Shown here piece by piece: positions 39,901 to 48,933 of a DNA stretch of 64,000 nucleotides. The position numbers and the translations under genes are program-made. The notes under the pieces were generated by a model, which saw nothing but the letters and a program-made list of their open reading frames with translations, made no database searches and was not told where the DNA came from. Origin of the DNA: Hyphomicrobiales bacterium (lineage in GTDB: Bacteria; Pseudomonadota; Alphaproteobacteria; Rhizobiales; Beijerinckiaceae); the NCBI GenBank assembly GCA_027489535.1, contig JAIXZO010000022.1, positions 1-64,000 on the forward strand. The letters are read 5' to 3'. The stretch's first letter is position 1. Each line of letters begins with the position of its first letter.

Positions 39901-40649
39901 GTCAATCCGCCCGACGACATCATGAACATCAACCGCGCGCCGGAACGCTCGGCGTCGAGTTCCGCCGCCACCTGCGCGACGTAGCGCGCGAGGATCGGCG
40001 AGAGATAGGCGTCGACGACGGTGGTGTCGCCGCGCCCGACCAGCTTGATCAGCGGGCTCGTCTCGTGGCTGACCGAGACCTGCGGAAAGCCGAGTTCTCG
40101 GGCCAGCGCGGCGACTTGGCGCTCATGCTCCGGCCAGCGATAGGCGTGCATGAACACGACGGCGACCGCGCCGAACCCGGCCGCCTTCGCCGCTTCGAGG
40201 TCGCGCCGCACGGCCGCGAGGTCGGGCGCCTTCTCCACCGCGCCGTCGGCGCGCACGCGCTCCTCGACTTCCACCACTTCGGCGTAGAGCTGTTCGGGCT
40301 TGATGATTTCCTTGTCGAAGATGCGCGGGCGGGCCTGATAGCCGATGCGCAGCGCGTCGCGGAAACCCTTCGTGGTGACCAGCAGCGTGCGCTCGCCCTT
40401 GCGCTCCAGCAGCGCGTTGGTCGCCACCGTCGTGCCCATGCGCACGTCGCCGATCACGCCCGCGGGAATGGGGTCGCCGGGCTTCAGGCCGAGCAGGTTG
40501 CGGATGCCCTGCACCGCCGCGTCGCGATAGGCTTCCGGGTTCTCGGAGAGCAGCTTGCGGGCATGCAGCGTGCCGCTCGCGTCGCGCCCCACCACGTCCG
40601 TGAAGGTGCCGCCTCGATCGATCCAGAAGTCCCACTTCGCAGCGGTCAT
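36912..40649 (-). CDS. Hydantoinase A/B fusion (5-oxoprolinase family) with in-frame repeat insertion
   Basis: A 1,245-aa ATP-dependent cyclic-amide hydrolase. The HyuA half (~1-700) opens with [19 protein letters not shown] and carries [40 protein letters not shown] and [18 protein letters not shown]. The HyuB half (~730-1245) begins near [20 protein letters not shown] and has [21 protein letters not shown] and [17 protein letters not shown]. Residues ~557-598 are encoded by a palindromic repeat (38859-38984). They sit between TALEVS and [20 protein letters not shown], which is normally continuous. The substrate is 5-oxoproline or a hydantoin. The ATG at 40649 has AGGA 8 bp upstream. Divergent from the TRAP operon. 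Confidence 0.92.
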   Translation of the reverse strand: MTAAKWDFWIDRGGTFTDVVGRDASGTLHARKLLSENPEAYRDAAVQGIRNLLGLKPGDPIPAGVIGDVRMGTTVATNALLERKGERTLLVTTKGFRDALRIGYQARPRIFDKEIIKPEQLYAEVVEVEERVRADGAVEKAPDLAAVRRDLEAAKAAGFGAVAVVFMHAYRWPEHERQVAALARELGFPQVSVSHETSPLIKLVGRGDTTVVDAYLSPILARYVAQVAAELDAERSGARLMFMMSSGGLTAADLFKGKDAILSGPAGGVVALAETGKEAGFDRVIGFDMGGTSTDVAHFDGEYERAFETEVAGVRMRAPMMLIHTVAAGGGSILHYDGSRFRVGPDSAGADPGPKCYRRGGPLAVTDANVMLGKLDPAYFPKIFGPHQNEALDVEAVRSAFTEMAAAVGDGRTPEQVADGFVRIAVANMAEAIKKISVARGYDVTRYALNAFGGASGQHACLVADALAMETVLIHPYSSLLSAYGMGLADIRAGRQQAVEEPLALPVLATLARHAEVLGAACRAEVEGQGVDPAHVSVQLRAHVRYAGTDTALEVSFETRPSAAPQDEGGLATAAREGLQNTDHPHGEEAQSAVSNHGSNHEAQLAAMRAQFEAAHRARFGFIDAAKALVVEAVSVEAVGGGAKVAAADLPLASTPLPSPANATRFFSLGETHEAGVYLREQLSPGHRLQGPALVIEPHQTVIVEAGWDCTVTAKNHLVLRRTEKAKRQAAIGTAADPVLLEIFNNLFMSIAEQMGVTLQNTAYSVNIKERLDFSCAVFDAGGELVANAPHMPVHLGSMDKSVETVIRMNEGKIRPGDVYMLNAPYNGGTHLPDITVCTPVFDDANAKILFWVASRGHHADVGGVAPGSMSPLATTIEEEGVYIDNFKLVENGTFREAETVKLLTGAKYPVRNVVQNVNDLKAQIAANEKGVRELRKVIDDFGLDVVRAYMGHVQDNAAENVRRVLDRLHDAEFTYPMDQGCAIKVRITVDKAKREATVDFTGTSPQRGDNFNAPAPVTRAAVLYVFRVMVDDEIPMNAGCLRPIKIVLPPHSMLSPEYPAAVVAGNVEVSQAVTNCLFGALGAMSASQGTMNNLTFGNDTHQYYETICSGSPAGPGWNGTSGVHVHMTNSRLTDPEILEYRFPVLLEDFHIRKGSGGRGKRTAGDGTSRTIRFLESMECAILSSHRKVRPFGLEGAEQGELGRTLVRRNDGRIDELEACDQTVLEAGEAVTVITPTGGGYGKAE
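38859..38984. repeat. Palindromic repeat inside the hydantoinase gene, copy D
   Basis: About 126 bp (42 codons). One module ends in CCTCACCATGAGG (38885-38897) and the other starts at CCTCATCCTGAGG (38945-38957). Their module orientation is opposite to copies A and B, with GAGGGTGGTC and GACCACCCTC facing each other across a ~40-bp spacer. TGGTTCGAG is duplicated at the left edge (38848-38856 and 38860-38868). The frame stays open, coding for [14 protein letters not shown] and [16 protein letters not shown]. Confidence 0.85.
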
Positions 40650-40741
40650 AGGCATGTCCTCACGATTTGCGGCATTCGCCGAGCCACGGCGACGGGAGTC
40701 GGAGCGTTTCAACGCTGAAGCAACCAGATCAGAAACAAAAC

Positions 40742-40758
40742 GTCAACGTTTCGTTGAC
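40742..40758. promoter_or_regulatory. Palindromic operator between hydantoinase and TRAP genes
   Basis: GTCAACG-TTT-CGTTGAC is a perfect inverted repeat. The right arm contributes TTGACA (40754-40759), a consensus -35 toward the TRAP genes, with TAGGCT 16 bp downstream as a weak -10. The left arm contributes TTGACG on the minus strand toward the hydantoinase gene. A dimeric repressor here would block both promoters. The MarR-like gene at the end of the TRAP cluster is the obvious candidate (inference). Confidence 0.6.
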
Positions 40759-40914
40759 ATATCTTGAAGCGGAGATAGGCTCCTTGATCGCGGGCATGAA
40801 CGACGAAGAGTCGCGGCCCGGGGGAAATGCCGTCATGCCGAACAGTCGCGCCTTGCCGAGAGCCGATTTCGACGTCGGGCGGATGCTCCGCTCGGGCCCG
40901 ACGGGAGCCGCACG

Positions 40915-41460
40915 GTGATCCGCCGCTTTCTGGACGGCCTCTATCTCGCTTCCGGCGTGCTCGCCGGGTGTTTTCTCGTCGCCATTTTCTTGCTGATGAT
41001 GGGATTGTCGCTCGGCCGCGAAGTAGGGTTCAACATTCCCGCAGGCGATGATTTCGCCTCTTGGTGCATGGCCGCGATGGCCTTTCTCGGCCTCGCTCAC
41101 ACGTTCAAGTCCGGCGACATGATCAGGGTCGGCCTGTTGATCGACCGGTTCCAAGGCCGCAAGCGTCGGTTCTTCGAAATCTTCTCGCTCGTGCTCGGGA
41201 TGGGCTTCACCGGCTTCTTCGCCTGGCACGCCGTGCTGCTCACCTATTATTCCTGGGCCTTCAACGACATGGCGCAGGGCGTTCTCGCGGTGCCCCTCTG
41301 GATCCCGCAACTCGGCTATTCCGGCGGCCTCGTCATCCTCTTCATCGCGATGCTGGACGAGTTCGTCCACGTCGTCGGCGGCGGCGAGCCCCGCTATGAA
41401 AAGCCTCCCGCGACCACGGCCGAAGAGGTCGTGGAGCGTGCCGTCCAGAGCGGAGTCTGA
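40915..41460 (+). CDS. TRAP transporter small membrane subunit (DctQ-type)
   Basis: A 181-aa protein with four predicted membrane helices (for example VLAGCFLVAIFLLMMGLSLG and YSGGLVILFIAMLDEFVHVV). It carries the small-subunit feature HTFKSGDMIRVGLLIDRFQG between helices 2 and 3. It bridges the binding protein and the large permease. The GTG start has GGGAG 7 bp upstream. The large-subunit gene starts 3 bp after the stop, so the two are coupled. Its place beside the hydantoinase suggests it helps import a cyclic amide or related acid. Confidence 0.92.
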   Translation: MIRRFLDGLYLASGVLAGCFLVAIFLLMMGLSLGREVGFNIPAGDDFASWCMAAMAFLGLAHTFKSGDMIRVGLLIDRFQGRKRRFFEIFSLVLGMGFTGFFAWHAVLLTYYSWAFNDMAQGVLAVPLWIPQLGYSGGLVILFIAMLDEFVHVVGGGEPRYEKPPATTAEEVVERAVQSGV

Positions 41461-41463
41461 GCC

Positions 41464-42771
41464 ATGTCCATGATCGAAATGGCGGGGCTGATTCTCCTGC
41501 TGCTCGCGATTTTGCTGACCGGCGGCGTGTGGATCGCCATCAGCCTCATGGCCTGCGGCTGGGTCGGCATGCAGTTCGTCGGCGGCGGCATCCCCGCGGG
41601 CTCCGTGCTTGCCACGACCATTTGGGGCAACAGCGCCTCTTGGACCTTGGCCGCGCTGCCCTTGTTCATCTGGATGGGGGAAATCCTGTTCAGGACGAGA
41701 CTGTCCGAGGAAATGTTCCGCGGGCTCGCGCCGTGGCTCAATTGGCTTCCCGGGCGGCTGATGCACGTCAACGTGCTCGCCTGCGGCATCTTCGGTTCGG
41801 TCTCGGGCTCATCGGCGGCCACGTGTGCCACCGTGGCCAAGATCGCCCTGCCCGAACTCAAGAAGCGCGGCTACGACGAGATGGTGAGCCTGGGCTCCCT
41901 GGCCGGCGCCGGGACGCTCGGCATCCTGATCCCGCCGTCGATCACGATGGTGGTCTATGCCGTGGCGGCGAACGTCTCGATCATTCAGGTGTTTCTCGCG
42001 GGCTTCCTGCCCGGCCTGCTCGTGATGGCGCTCTATTCGGGCTACATCGTCGTCTGGTCGATCATGAATCCCGACAAGACCCCGCCGGCCGATCCGCCGA
42101 TGTCGTTTCGCGAAAAGATGCGGGAGACGGCGAACCTCATTCCCTGCCTGCTGCTCATCATGCTGGTCTTCGTGTCGCTGCTGCTCGGCTGGGCCACGGC
42201 GACGGAATGCGCCGCGTGGGGCGTTCTCGGCTCCTTCGGCGTCGCCTGGTGGTCGGGCTCGCTGACCTGGAAGGCATTCAAGGACAGCGTGATGGGCACG
42301 ACGCGCGTTACCTGCATGATCATGCTGATCTTGGCCGGTGCGTCCTTCATGTCGACCTCGATGGCCTATACCGGCATCCCGGTGGCTCTGGCCGGATGGG
42401 TCGACGGTTTGAACCTCAGCCCGTTCGCGCTGATCGCGGCCCTGACGGTGATGTACATCATCCTCGGCACGGCGCTGGACGGCATTTCCATGATCGTGCT
42501 GACGACGGCGGTCGTGATCCCGATGGTGAAGACCGCGGGCTTCGATCTCGTCTGGTTCGGCATCTTTCTCGTTTTGGTCGTGGAGATGGCGGAGGTGTCA
42601 CCGCCCGTCGGCTTCAATCTTTTCGTGCTGCAGACCATGAGCGGCAAGGATTCGAACACGGTCGCGCTCGCCGCGCTGCCGTTCTTCTTCCTGCTCGCGG
42701 CCGCCGTCGCCATCATCACCGTCTTTCCCCAGATCGTGATGGTCTTGCCGGAATACGCCTTTCCGGGCTGA
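41464..42771 (+). CDS. TRAP transporter large permease (DctM-type)
   Basis: A 435-aa permease with about twelve predicted helices, driven by an ion gradient (usually sodium). Family sequence includes MHVNVLACGIFGSVSGSSAA, LAGAGTLGILIPPSITMVVY, FLAGFLPGLLVMALYSGYIV and VEMAEVSPPVGFNLFVLQTM. GGAG precedes the ATG at suitable spacing. It forms one operon with the small subunit (3 bp gap) and the binding protein (36 bp gap). Confidence 0.95.
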   Translation: MSMIEMAGLILLLLAILLTGGVWIAISLMACGWVGMQFVGGGIPAGSVLATTIWGNSASWTLAALPLFIWMGEILFRTRLSEEMFRGLAPWLNWLPGRLMHVNVLACGIFGSVSGSSAATCATVAKIALPELKKRGYDEMVSLGSLAGAGTLGILIPPSITMVVYAVAANVSIIQVFLAGFLPGLLVMALYSGYIVVWSIMNPDKTPPADPPMSFREKMRETANLIPCLLLIMLVFVSLLLGWATATECAAWGVLGSFGVAWWSGSLTWKAFKDSVMGTTRVTCMIMLILAGASFMSTSMAYTGIPVALAGWVDGLNLSPFALIAALTVMYIILGTALDGISMIVLTTAVVIPMVKTAGFDLVWFGIFLVLVVEMAEVSPPVGFNLFVLQTMSGKDSNTVALAALPFFFLLAAAVAIITVFPQIVMVLPEYAFPG

Positions 42772-42807
42772 AATCCGGCTCAATCGGGAACCGGAGGAGA
42801 GAAAATC

Positions 42808-43788
42808 ATGACGGTATTGAAGCATACGATTTCGGCGGCTGCCTTCGTCGCGGCGCTGACGGCGGGTTCCGCGGTCTTCGCCCAGACCAAGTGGAACATG
42901 CCCACGGCCTATCCGATGGACAATCTCCATACGGAGAACATTCTCCAGTTCGCCAAGGAGGTGGAACAGGGATCGGGCGGCAAGTTGACGATCACCGTCC
43001 ACGCCAACGCCTCGCTGTTCAAGGCTCCCGAAATCAAGCGCGCCGTGCAGACCGGACAGGCGCAGATCGGCGAGGTGCTTCTGTCGCTTCACGAGAACGA
43101 AGACCCGATCTTCGGCATGGACGTCGTGCCCTTCCTCGCCACGTCGTTCCAGCAGTCGAAGAAGCTGTGGGACGCCTCGCGCCCGGCCGTGGAAAAGAAG
43201 CTTGCCTCGCAGGGCCTCGTGACGCTCTACGCCGTGCCGTGGCCGCCGCAGGGCATCTACGCCAAGAAGGACATCAACGCCGTCGAAGACATGAAGGGTC
43301 TCAAATGGCGTTCCTACAACGTGGGTACCGCCCGCATCGGCGAAATCATCGGCGCGCAGGCGGTCACCATTCAGGCGGCGGAGCTTCCGCAGGCGCTTGC
43401 CACCGGCGTCGTCAACTCCTTCATGTCGTCGGGCGCGACCGGCTATGACAGCAAGGTTTGGGAAAGCCTGACGCATTTCTACGATACGCAGGCGTGGCTC
43501 CCGAAAAACGTGGTCTTCGTCAACAAGGCGGCTTTCGACGCCCTCGACAAGCCGACGCAGGACGTGGTGACCAAGGCCGCAGTCGCGGCGCAGGAGCGCG
43601 GCTGGAAGCTCTCGGAAGACAAGACCAAGTGGTATCTCGAGCAGCTCGCGGCCAAGGGCATGAAGGTGCAGCCCCCGAGCCCCGGTCTGGCCGAAGGCTT
43701 CAAGAAGATCGGGGACCAACTCACCGCCGACTGGGTCAAAAAGGCCGGCCCCGACGGTCAGGCCGTCATCGACGCCTACAAGAAGTGA
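42808..43788 (+). CDS. TRAP transporter substrate-binding protein (DctP-type)
   Basis: A 326-aa periplasmic binding protein. The signal peptide ends TAGSAVFAQTKW. The mature protein shows AVQTGQAQIGEVLLSLHEN, EDMKGLKWRSYN (with the conserved Arg region that binds a carboxylate) and ALATGVVNSFMSSGATGYDS, typical of the DctP family. GGAGGAG lies upstream of the ATG. The ligand is probably an organic acid. Next to a hydantoinase/oxoprolinase gene, 5-oxoproline or an N-carbamoyl acid is a reasonable guess. Confidence 0.93.
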   Translation: MTVLKHTISAAAFVAALTAGSAVFAQTKWNMPTAYPMDNLHTENILQFAKEVEQGSGGKLTITVHANASLFKAPEIKRAVQTGQAQIGEVLLSLHENEDPIFGMDVVPFLATSFQQSKKLWDASRPAVEKKLASQGLVTLYAVPWPPQGIYAKKDINAVEDMKGLKWRSYNVGTARIGEIIGAQAVTIQAAELPQALATGVVNSFMSSGATGYDSKVWESLTHFYDTQAWLPKNVVFVNKAAFDALDKPTQDVVTKAAVAAQERGWKLSEDKTKWYLEQLAAKGMKVQPPSPGLAEGFKKIGDQLTADWVKKAGPDGQAVIDAYKK

Positions 43789-43793
43789 CCTCG

Positions 43794-43823
43794 CGTCCGG
43801 AGCGCCTCGGGGCGCTCCGGACG
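43794..43823 (+). terminator. Strong hairpin after the TRAP operon
   Basis: CGTCCGGAGCGCC, loop TCGG, and GGCGCTCCGGACG form a perfect 13-bp stem starting 6 bp after the binding-protein stop. There is no T-run. It may partly separate the regulator gene from the transporter genes or protect their mRNA. Confidence 0.6.
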
Positions 43824-43868
43824 ACCCTTGTGGATGCGTGAACGCGACGGCGCGCGGGAGTGGAATGC

Positions 43869-44399
43869 ATGAACGAACGGTCGCCGGAGACTGCCGAACT
43901 CGGCCCCATCGTCTCGTCCGCGCATCTCGCGTCGGGCGCGATGCCGGTGCTGTCCGAAGTCGAATTCGGGCTGATCATCGCCTCGCACGCCTTCCATCGC
44001 TGGATGGTGCGGGCGATGGCGGCGGCGGGCTTTCCCGACATGTCTCCGCTCGACGTTCTCGTGCTCCACAACGTCAATCATCGCGGCAAGGCGAAGCGGC
44101 TCGCCGACATCTGTCTCGTCCTCAACATCGAGGACACGCATCTCGTCACCTATGCCGTGAAGAAGCTGGAAAAGCTGAAACTGCTGAAGAGCGGACGGGC
44201 CGGCAAGGAAAAGACCCTCGCGATCACGCCGGCCGGCGCAGCCGCCTGTACCCGCTATCGCGAAATCCGCGAAGGATTGCTGGTCAAGGACGTCAAATCC
44301 CTCGGATTCGACGAGAAACGCCTGTCGGAACTGGCCTCCGTCCTGCGCTCGCTCTCCGGCCATTACGATCAGGCGGCGCGCGCGGCCGCCTCGCTCTGA
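43869..44399 (+). CDS. MarR-like winged-helix regulator
   Basis: A 176-aa protein with a MarR-type winged helix: KRLADICLVLNIEDTHLVTY, then VKKLEKLKLLKSGRAGKEKT. Helices on both sides serve dimerisation. GGGAG lies 8 bp before the ATG at 43869, and a GTG at 43860 is less well placed. It follows the TRAP genes by 80 bp, separated by a hairpin. It probably controls the hydantoinase-TRAP unit through the palindrome at 40742-40758. Confidence 0.82.
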   Translation: MNERSPETAELGPIVSSAHLASGAMPVLSEVEFGLIIASHAFHRWMVRAMAAAGFPDMSPLDVLVLHNVNHRGKAKRLADICLVLNIEDTHLVTYAVKKLEKLKLLKSGRAGKEKTLAITPAGAAACTRYREIREGLLVKDVKSLGFDEKRLSELASVLRSLSGHYDQAARAAASL

Positions 44400-44430
44400 G
44401 GCGAAGGCCGCCGCATCTCCGCCGCGCCGA

Positions 44431-44901
44431 TCAGGGTCGCGGCTCGGCCCAGCGTTGCGCGGCCTTGTCGTCGTCCGATTTGGCTTCGACCCAGTCGCCG
44501 CTCGTACCGTCGACGCTGTGCTCCTTCTTCCAGAAGGGCGCGCGGGTCTTGAGATAGTCCATCAGGAACTCCCCGGCCTCGAAGGCCGCCGTCCTGTGCG
44601 CGGAGGCCGTGACGACGAGGACGATGTTGCCGCCGGGCGCGATCTTGCCGTAGCGGTGAATCGCGGTGACGCCCGTCAGAGGCCAGCGGCGCAACGCTTC
44701 CGCCGCCACGCGTTCCAACTCCTCCTCGGCCATGCCGGGATAGTGTTCCAGCTCCAAAGCCGCCAGCGTGCCGCCCTCGTCGCGGCACAGGCCCGTGAAG
44801 GTGACGACCGCGCCCACGTCGGCACGCCCCGCCGTCAGACGGGCGATTTCGGCCGCCGCGTCGAAATCCTCGGCCTGAATGCGGATGACGGGGACGACCA
44901 T
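44431..44901 (-). CDS. moaE: Molybdopterin synthase catalytic subunit
   Basis: With MoaD it inserts two sulfurs into precursor Z to make molybdopterin. The protein is 156 aa. It shows GAVVTFTGLCRDEGG, ALELEHYPGMAEEEL, AIHRYGKIAPGGNIVLV, SAHRTAAFEAGEFLMDYLK and the active-site lysine region PFWKKE. The gene lies 1 bp after moaD, so the two subunits are translated together. Confidence 0.95.
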   Translation of the reverse strand: MVVPVIRIQAEDFDAAAEIARLTAGRADVGAVVTFTGLCRDEGGTLAALELEHYPGMAEEELERVAAEALRRWPLTGVTAIHRYGKIAPGGNIVLVVTASAHRTAAFEAGEFLMDYLKTRAPFWKKEHSVDGTSGDWVEAKSDDDKAAQRWAEPRP

Positions 44902-44902
44902 G

Positions 44903-45157
44903 TCAGCCTCCGGTCATGGGCGGGAAGAAGGCGATCTCGCGCGCGCCGGCGACGGGGGCGTCGGGCTTGACGTGTTTCTTGTCGATGGCGGCGCGTACCA
45001 CATCGGGATTCTCGAAGGCGTAGGCATATTCCTCGCCGCGGCCGGCCAGCCAACGGGCAAGTTCGGCTACGGTGCGCACGTTGCCGGGCAGCTCGACCTC
45101 TTCCTCGGGCTTGCCGATGCGTTCGCGCACCCATGCGAAATAGACGAGCTTCGTCAT
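44903..45157 (-). CDS. moaD: Molybdopterin synthase sulfur carrier subunit
   Basis: An 84-aa ubiquitin-fold protein ending in the Gly-Gly that is thiocarboxylated for sulfur transfer. It opens LVYFAWVRERIGKPEEEVEL and ends REIAFFPPMTGG. It is directly upstream of moaE and downstream of pgsA on the same strand. Confidence 0.95.
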   Translation of the reverse strand: MTKLVYFAWVRERIGKPEEEVELPGNVRTVAELARWLAGRGEEYAYAFENPDVVRAAIDKKHVKPDAPVAGAREIAFFPPMTGG

Positions 45158-45180
45158 CGAGGTCTCCGAAGGCGCGGGGC

Positions 45181-45780
45181 TCAGGCGTCGTGATCGACGA
45201 TGTGGCGAATGCCCGCGCGGAAGTAATCATAGCCCGTATAGAGCGTCAGAAGCGCGGCGATCCAGAGCAGCACGAGGCCGATGAAGATGGTGCCGGGGAG
45301 CACCGCCTCCCCCGCCGGGCCCGCGATGAGGAAGCCGACGGCGACGAGCTGCAACGTCGTCTTCAATTTGGCCACGGTGGACACGGGCACGCTGACGCGC
45401 AGTTCGGCGAGGAATTCGCGCAGGCCGGAGACAAGGATTTCGCGACTGAGAATGACGATGGCCGCCCAGAGGCTCCAGCTCTTGATGGTGCCGTCGGCGA
45501 CCAGCATCAAAAGGCAGGCGGCGACCAGCAGCTTGTCCGCGATCGGATCGAGCATGCGACCCAAGGACGACTGCTGCGACCAGGCTCGCGCGAGCCAGCC
45601 GTCGAAAAAGTCGGTGATCGCGGCGGCGACGAAGATGCCGAGCGCGAGCCAGCGCATCCCGCCTTCCGTCGGCCAGAACATTGCGGCCACGACCATGGGC
45701 ACCGCGACCACGCGGCCGTAGGTGAGAAGGTTGGGCAGACTGAAGGGACCGGCCCGCCGGGCGTTGGATGCGAGGCTCAT
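45181..45780 (-). CDS. pgsA: CDP-diacylglycerol-glycerol-3-phosphate phosphatidyltransferase
   Basis: Makes phosphatidylglycerol-phosphate, the committed step to phosphatidylglycerol, in the inner membrane. The protein is about 199 aa. The CDP-alcohol phosphotransferase signature is FFDGWLARAWSQQSSLGRML followed by DPIADKL. It begins near NLLTYGRVVAVPMVVAAMF and has several membrane helices. ATG 45780 is chosen, with 45795 an alternative; neither has a strong Shine-Dalgarno sequence. The uvrC-pgsA order is conserved in alphaproteobacteria. Confidence 0.93.
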   Translation of the reverse strand: MSLASNARRAGPFSLPNLLTYGRVVAVPMVVAAMFWPTEGGMRWLALGIFVAAAITDFFDGWLARAWSQQSSLGRMLDPIADKLLVAACLLMLVADGTIKSWSLWAAIVILSREILVSGLREFLAELRVSVPVSTVAKLKTTLQLVAVGFLIAGPAGEAVLPGTIFIGLVLLWIAALLTLYTGYDYFRAGIRHIVDHDA

Positions 45781-45853
45781 GACCCGAGAAACCATATCGG
45801 CGCAGCAACCGTCAACGCACGAAAGCGGGTGACGGCTGCGCGTCTCATCCTAT

Positions 45854-47881
45854 TCAGCCGCGACCTTCGTGGAAGAAGTCGTAGACCATGCGCGCGGTGG
45901 CCTGATTGACGCCCGGCGTCTTGGCCAAATCCTCGAGCGAGGCGCGCGAAACCGCCTTCGCGGTCCCGAAATGCAGGAGCAGCGCCCGCTTTCGGGCGGG
46001 GCCGATGCCTGCGATTTCGTCGAGCGGCGATTTGGTGAATTCACGCTTGCGCTTGGCGCGATGCGTGCCGATGGCGAAGCGGTGCGCCTCGTCGCGCAGA
46101 CGCTGCACGAAATAGAGCGCGGGGTCGCGCGGCGGCAGGCGGAACGGCGCGCGGTCGGGGATGATGAAGGTTTCGCGCCCCGCGTCGCGATCCACGCCCT
46201 TGGCCACGCCCACGAGCGGCACATCGGCGATGCCGAGTTCGTCGAGCACGCTCCGCGCGATGTCCAGTTGCCCCTTGCCGCCGTCGACCAGCACGAGATC
46301 TGGCCATGCGGGCATCGAATCGTCGGCCCCCTCGGCCTCTTCGGATTCGGGTGCAGGGGTATCGGCCTCCTCGACCCGCGGCGCATCCTTGGCCAATCGC
46401 GAGAAGCGGCGATGCAGGACCTCGCGCATCATGGCGTAGTCGTCGCCGGGGGTGAGGTCGGTCGATTTGATGTTGAAGGTGCGGTAATGCGCCTTCGAGA
46501 ACCCGTTCACGCCCGCGACGATCATCGCGCCGACGGCATTGGTACCCATGATGTGTGAGTTGTCGTAGACCTCCACGCGCCGGATCGGCCGGTCGATGCC
46601 GAAAGCCGTCCCCAGGGACGCCAGCAGCGACTTTTGCGACGAGGATTCGGACAGGCGGCGCGCCAACGCCTCCCGCGCGTTCTGCAACGCGTGATCGACG
46701 AGATCGCGCTTTTCGCCGCGCTTGGGCGCGCTCAACTCGACCTTGTGGCCGGCACGCAGTGACAGAGCCTCGCACAGCAAGGCGGCGTCCTCCACCTCAT
46801 GCGAGAGCAGCACGAGCCGCGGCGGCGGCTTGTCGTCATAGAACTGGGCTATGAACTGGGAGAGGATTTCCTCGATCGCCAGCGATTTGTCGGCCTTGGG
46901 GAAATAGGCGCGATTGCCCCAGTTCTGGTGGTTGCGGAAGAAGAACACCTGCACCGAGAATTGGCCGGCCTCTTCATGGAGCGCGAAGACGTCGGCCTCT
47001 TCGACGCCTTGCGGGTTGATGTCCTGCGAAGCCTGAATCGCGGAGAGCGCCGCCAGACGGTCGCGGTAGCGTGCGGCGGTCTCGAATTCGAGCGCTTCGG
47101 CGGCGGCCTGCATGTCGGCCGCCAGCTGCTTCTTCACGTCGGAGGCGCGCCCGCGCAGAAAGTCGCGCGCCTGTTGCGCGAGGCGGGCGTATTCGACATG
47201 GCCGACCTCCCCCGTGCAGGGCCCCGCGCAACGGCGGATCTGATGCAGCAGGCAGGGGCGCGTGCGATTCTCGTAGTAGCTGTCCGTGCAGGTGCGCAGC
47301 AGGAAGGCGCGTTGAAGGGCCGTGATGGTGCGGTTGACGGCCCACACGCTCGCGAAGGGGCCGAAATAGTCGCCGGGTCGATTGCGCGCGCCGCGATGCT
47401 TGGTGAGCTGCGGGGAGACGTGATCGCCGGTGATGAGGATGTAGGGAAACGACTTGTCGTCGCGCAGCAGCACGTTGAAGCGCGGCTTGAGCTGCTTGAT
47501 GAGGTTGGCCTCGAGCAGCAGCGCTTCGGTTTCCGTGCCGGTGGTGATGAATTCCATCGCCGTGGTTTCGGAGATCATCCGGGCGATGCGGTTGGTATGG
47601 CCGTTGCCGCGCACATAGGACGCGACGCGCTTCTTCAGGCTCTTGGCCTTGCCGACATAGAGCACGTCGCCCGCGGCATCGAACATGCGGTAGACGCCGG
47701 GCGCGTCGGGCAGGCTCTGCTGGAAGCGGCGGATCACCTCGGTACCGGCCTGCAGACGCGCGGGCGTTTCTGCTGCGTCGAGGGGAAGGTCTTCCTCGTC
47801 GGCGAGAACGAGATCCTCCGCCTCGTCTTCGAGATCGTCGGGCAGGTCCGGAATCGGCGGGTCGGTCGGCATGCGGCTCAT
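45854..47881 (-). CDS. uvrC: Excinuclease ABC subunit C
   Basis: Cuts DNA on both sides of a lesion in nucleotide excision repair, working with UvrB. The protein is 675 aa. The GIY-YIG nuclease is near residues 58-140 ([20 protein letters not shown]). A UVR motif for UvrB contact follows ([20 protein letters not shown]). The RNase H-like nuclease includes [20 protein letters not shown] and [19 protein letters not shown]. The C-terminal HhH2 domain carries [19 protein letters not shown]. An acidic ~45-residue N-terminal extension precedes the nuclease. ATG 47872 is an alternative start. Confidence 0.97.
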   Translation of the reverse strand: MSRMPTDPPIPDLPDDLEDEAEDLVLADEEDLPLDAAETPARLQAGTEVIRRFQQSLPDAPGVYRMFDAAGDVLYVGKAKSLKKRVASYVRGNGHTNRIARMISETTAMEFITTGTETEALLLEANLIKQLKPRFNVLLRDDKSFPYILITGDHVSPQLTKHRGARNRPGDYFGPFASVWAVNRTITALQRAFLLRTCTDSYYENRTRPCLLHQIRRCAGPCTGEVGHVEYARLAQQARDFLRGRASDVKKQLAADMQAAAEALEFETAARYRDRLAALSAIQASQDINPQGVEEADVFALHEEAGQFSVQVFFFRNHQNWGNRAYFPKADKSLAIEEILSQFIAQFYDDKPPPRLVLLSHEVEDAALLCEALSLRAGHKVELSAPKRGEKRDLVDHALQNAREALARRLSESSSQKSLLASLGTAFGIDRPIRRVEVYDNSHIMGTNAVGAMIVAGVNGFSKAHYRTFNIKSTDLTPGDDYAMMREVLHRRFSRLAKDAPRVEEADTPAPESEEAEGADDSMPAWPDLVLVDGGKGQLDIARSVLDELGIADVPLVGVAKGVDRDAGRETFIIPDRAPFRLPPRDPALYFVQRLRDEAHRFAIGTHRAKRKREFTKSPLDEIAGIGPARKRALLLHFGTAKAVSRASLEDLAKTPGVNQATARMVYDFFHEGRG

Positions 47882-47991
47882 GCAGGGGATGTAGGCCGTC
47901 GAGGCGCGGCGGGGAAGCCCGGGCCGCTCGCTGGACCTGACCTTCGGCGGGCGTTAATGATCCATCAACCATAATCGAAACTGCGGACCGG

Positions 47992-48444
47992 ATGAGCCCT
48001 TCCCGATTCTCACCTTGCATGCGCGCCGTCTTGGCTGCGGCGTCGCTGTCGGTGCTGGGGGCGTGCCGCACCGTGGGCGCGCCGGGCGTGCCCGTGACGA
48101 TCGAAAGCCTCGACGGAATGCCGGCCCACAAGCGCGCCGCCGTGATCGAGGCGGTGAAGCGGGAAGCGACGCTGCACGAGATCGAAATGTCGGCCGGCGG
48201 GAAGACCCCGCGTTATTTTCTGCGCGGCTATCTGAGCGTGCGCAACGACGACGGCGGCTCGCAGCTCGGCTTCGTTTGGGACATCTTCGACGGTGAACAG
48301 CGACGCGCCCGCAGGATCACCGCGGACGTGGACGCAGCCGCGACTTCGCCCGAGACATGGGACGGAATCGGAGACGAGCAGATCCGGCAGGTGTCGGCCA
48401 AGGCGATGAACGAGGTCGCAGCGTTTCTGGCCGAGGCGGAGTAA
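47992..48444 (+). CDS. Putative lipoprotein, unknown
   Basis: A 150-aa protein with an N-terminal signal and lipobox VLGAC. The mature part contains AHKRAAVIEAVKREATLHEI, RYFLRGYLSVRNDDGGSQLG and VWDIFDGEQRRARRITADVD, a short alpha/beta-looking domain I cannot assign. An ATG at 48019 just before the hydrophobic stretch is an alternative start. It is divergent from uvrC, separated by 110 bp. Confidence 0.68.
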   Translation: MSPSRFSPCMRAVLAAASLSVLGACRTVGAPGVPVTIESLDGMPAHKRAAVIEAVKREATLHEIEMSAGGKTPRYFLRGYLSVRNDDGGSQLGFVWDIFDGEQRRARRITADVDAAATSPETWDGIGDEQIRQVSAKAMNEVAAFLAEAE

Positions 48445-48453
48445 GCCCGCCGC

Positions 48454-48933
48454 CTATCGCGGCTTTCGCTCCCAGAACACCGTCGCGACGAATTCGAAGA
48501 CGCGCTCGCCGTTCTGGTTGTTCGCCCAATTGTGCTGCGTCACCAATCCCCATTCGGGGCGTGAGGCCGATTCGCGCTTGCCGGCGATGGTGCAGCCGTA
48601 AGTGAGCGTATCGCCGGGATAGACCGGCTTCAGCCATTTGAGATCGGTAAAGCCCGGCGACGGTCCGAGCCGTGCGGAGCTTCGTCCGGCGTCGGCGGCG
48701 GCTTTCGCGTTGCGTTCGTTGTAGGCCACGACGAGCTTCATCCAGATGGCGGCCGTCTGCCAGCCGGAGGCGCACAGCGCGCCGAAATGCGTCTCCTTCG
48801 CCGCCTCTTCGTCGATATGGAAGCGCTGCGGGTCATACCGGCGGGCGAAGGCCTTGATGTGTTCGCGCTCGAAGGTGAAATCCCCGAACACGACTTCGGA
48901 GCCGACCTCGACGTCTTCGAAAAAGGCGGTCAT
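48454..48933 (-). CDS. MaoC family dehydratase (hot-dog fold)
   Basis: A 159-aa MaoC-type protein: DFTFEREHIKAFARRYDPQR, FHIDEEAAKETHFGALCASG (with the Asp/His-type catalytic region) and PGFTDLKWLKPVYPGDTLTY. These are (R)-enoyl-CoA hydratase-like enzymes, and many act in acyl-CoA metabolism. The ATG overlaps the stop of the upstream MaoC gene (ATGA), so the two are produced together and may form a heterodimer. The substrate is unknown. Confidence 0.9.
   Translation of the reverse strand: MTAFFEDVEVGSEVVFGDFTFEREHIKAFARRYDPQRFHIDEEAAKETHFGALCASGWQTAAIWMKLVVAYNERNAKAAADAGRSSARLGPSPGFTDLKWLKPVYPGDTLTYGCTIAGKRESASRPEWGLVTQHNWANNQNGERVFEFVATVFWERKPR

Noticed and set aside
36870-40718. Plus-strand open frame of ~1,280 codons across the hydantoinase gene
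   Set aside because: It is a His/Arg/Asp-rich shadow of the true minus-strand gene, caused by GC-biased third positions. It has no recognisable domain.
40796-40918. 40-codon frame ending in GTGA at the start of the TRAP small-subunit gene
   Set aside because: It lacks a good ribosome site and the peptide has no recognisable property. The overlap with the GTG start could mean coupling, but chance is as likely.
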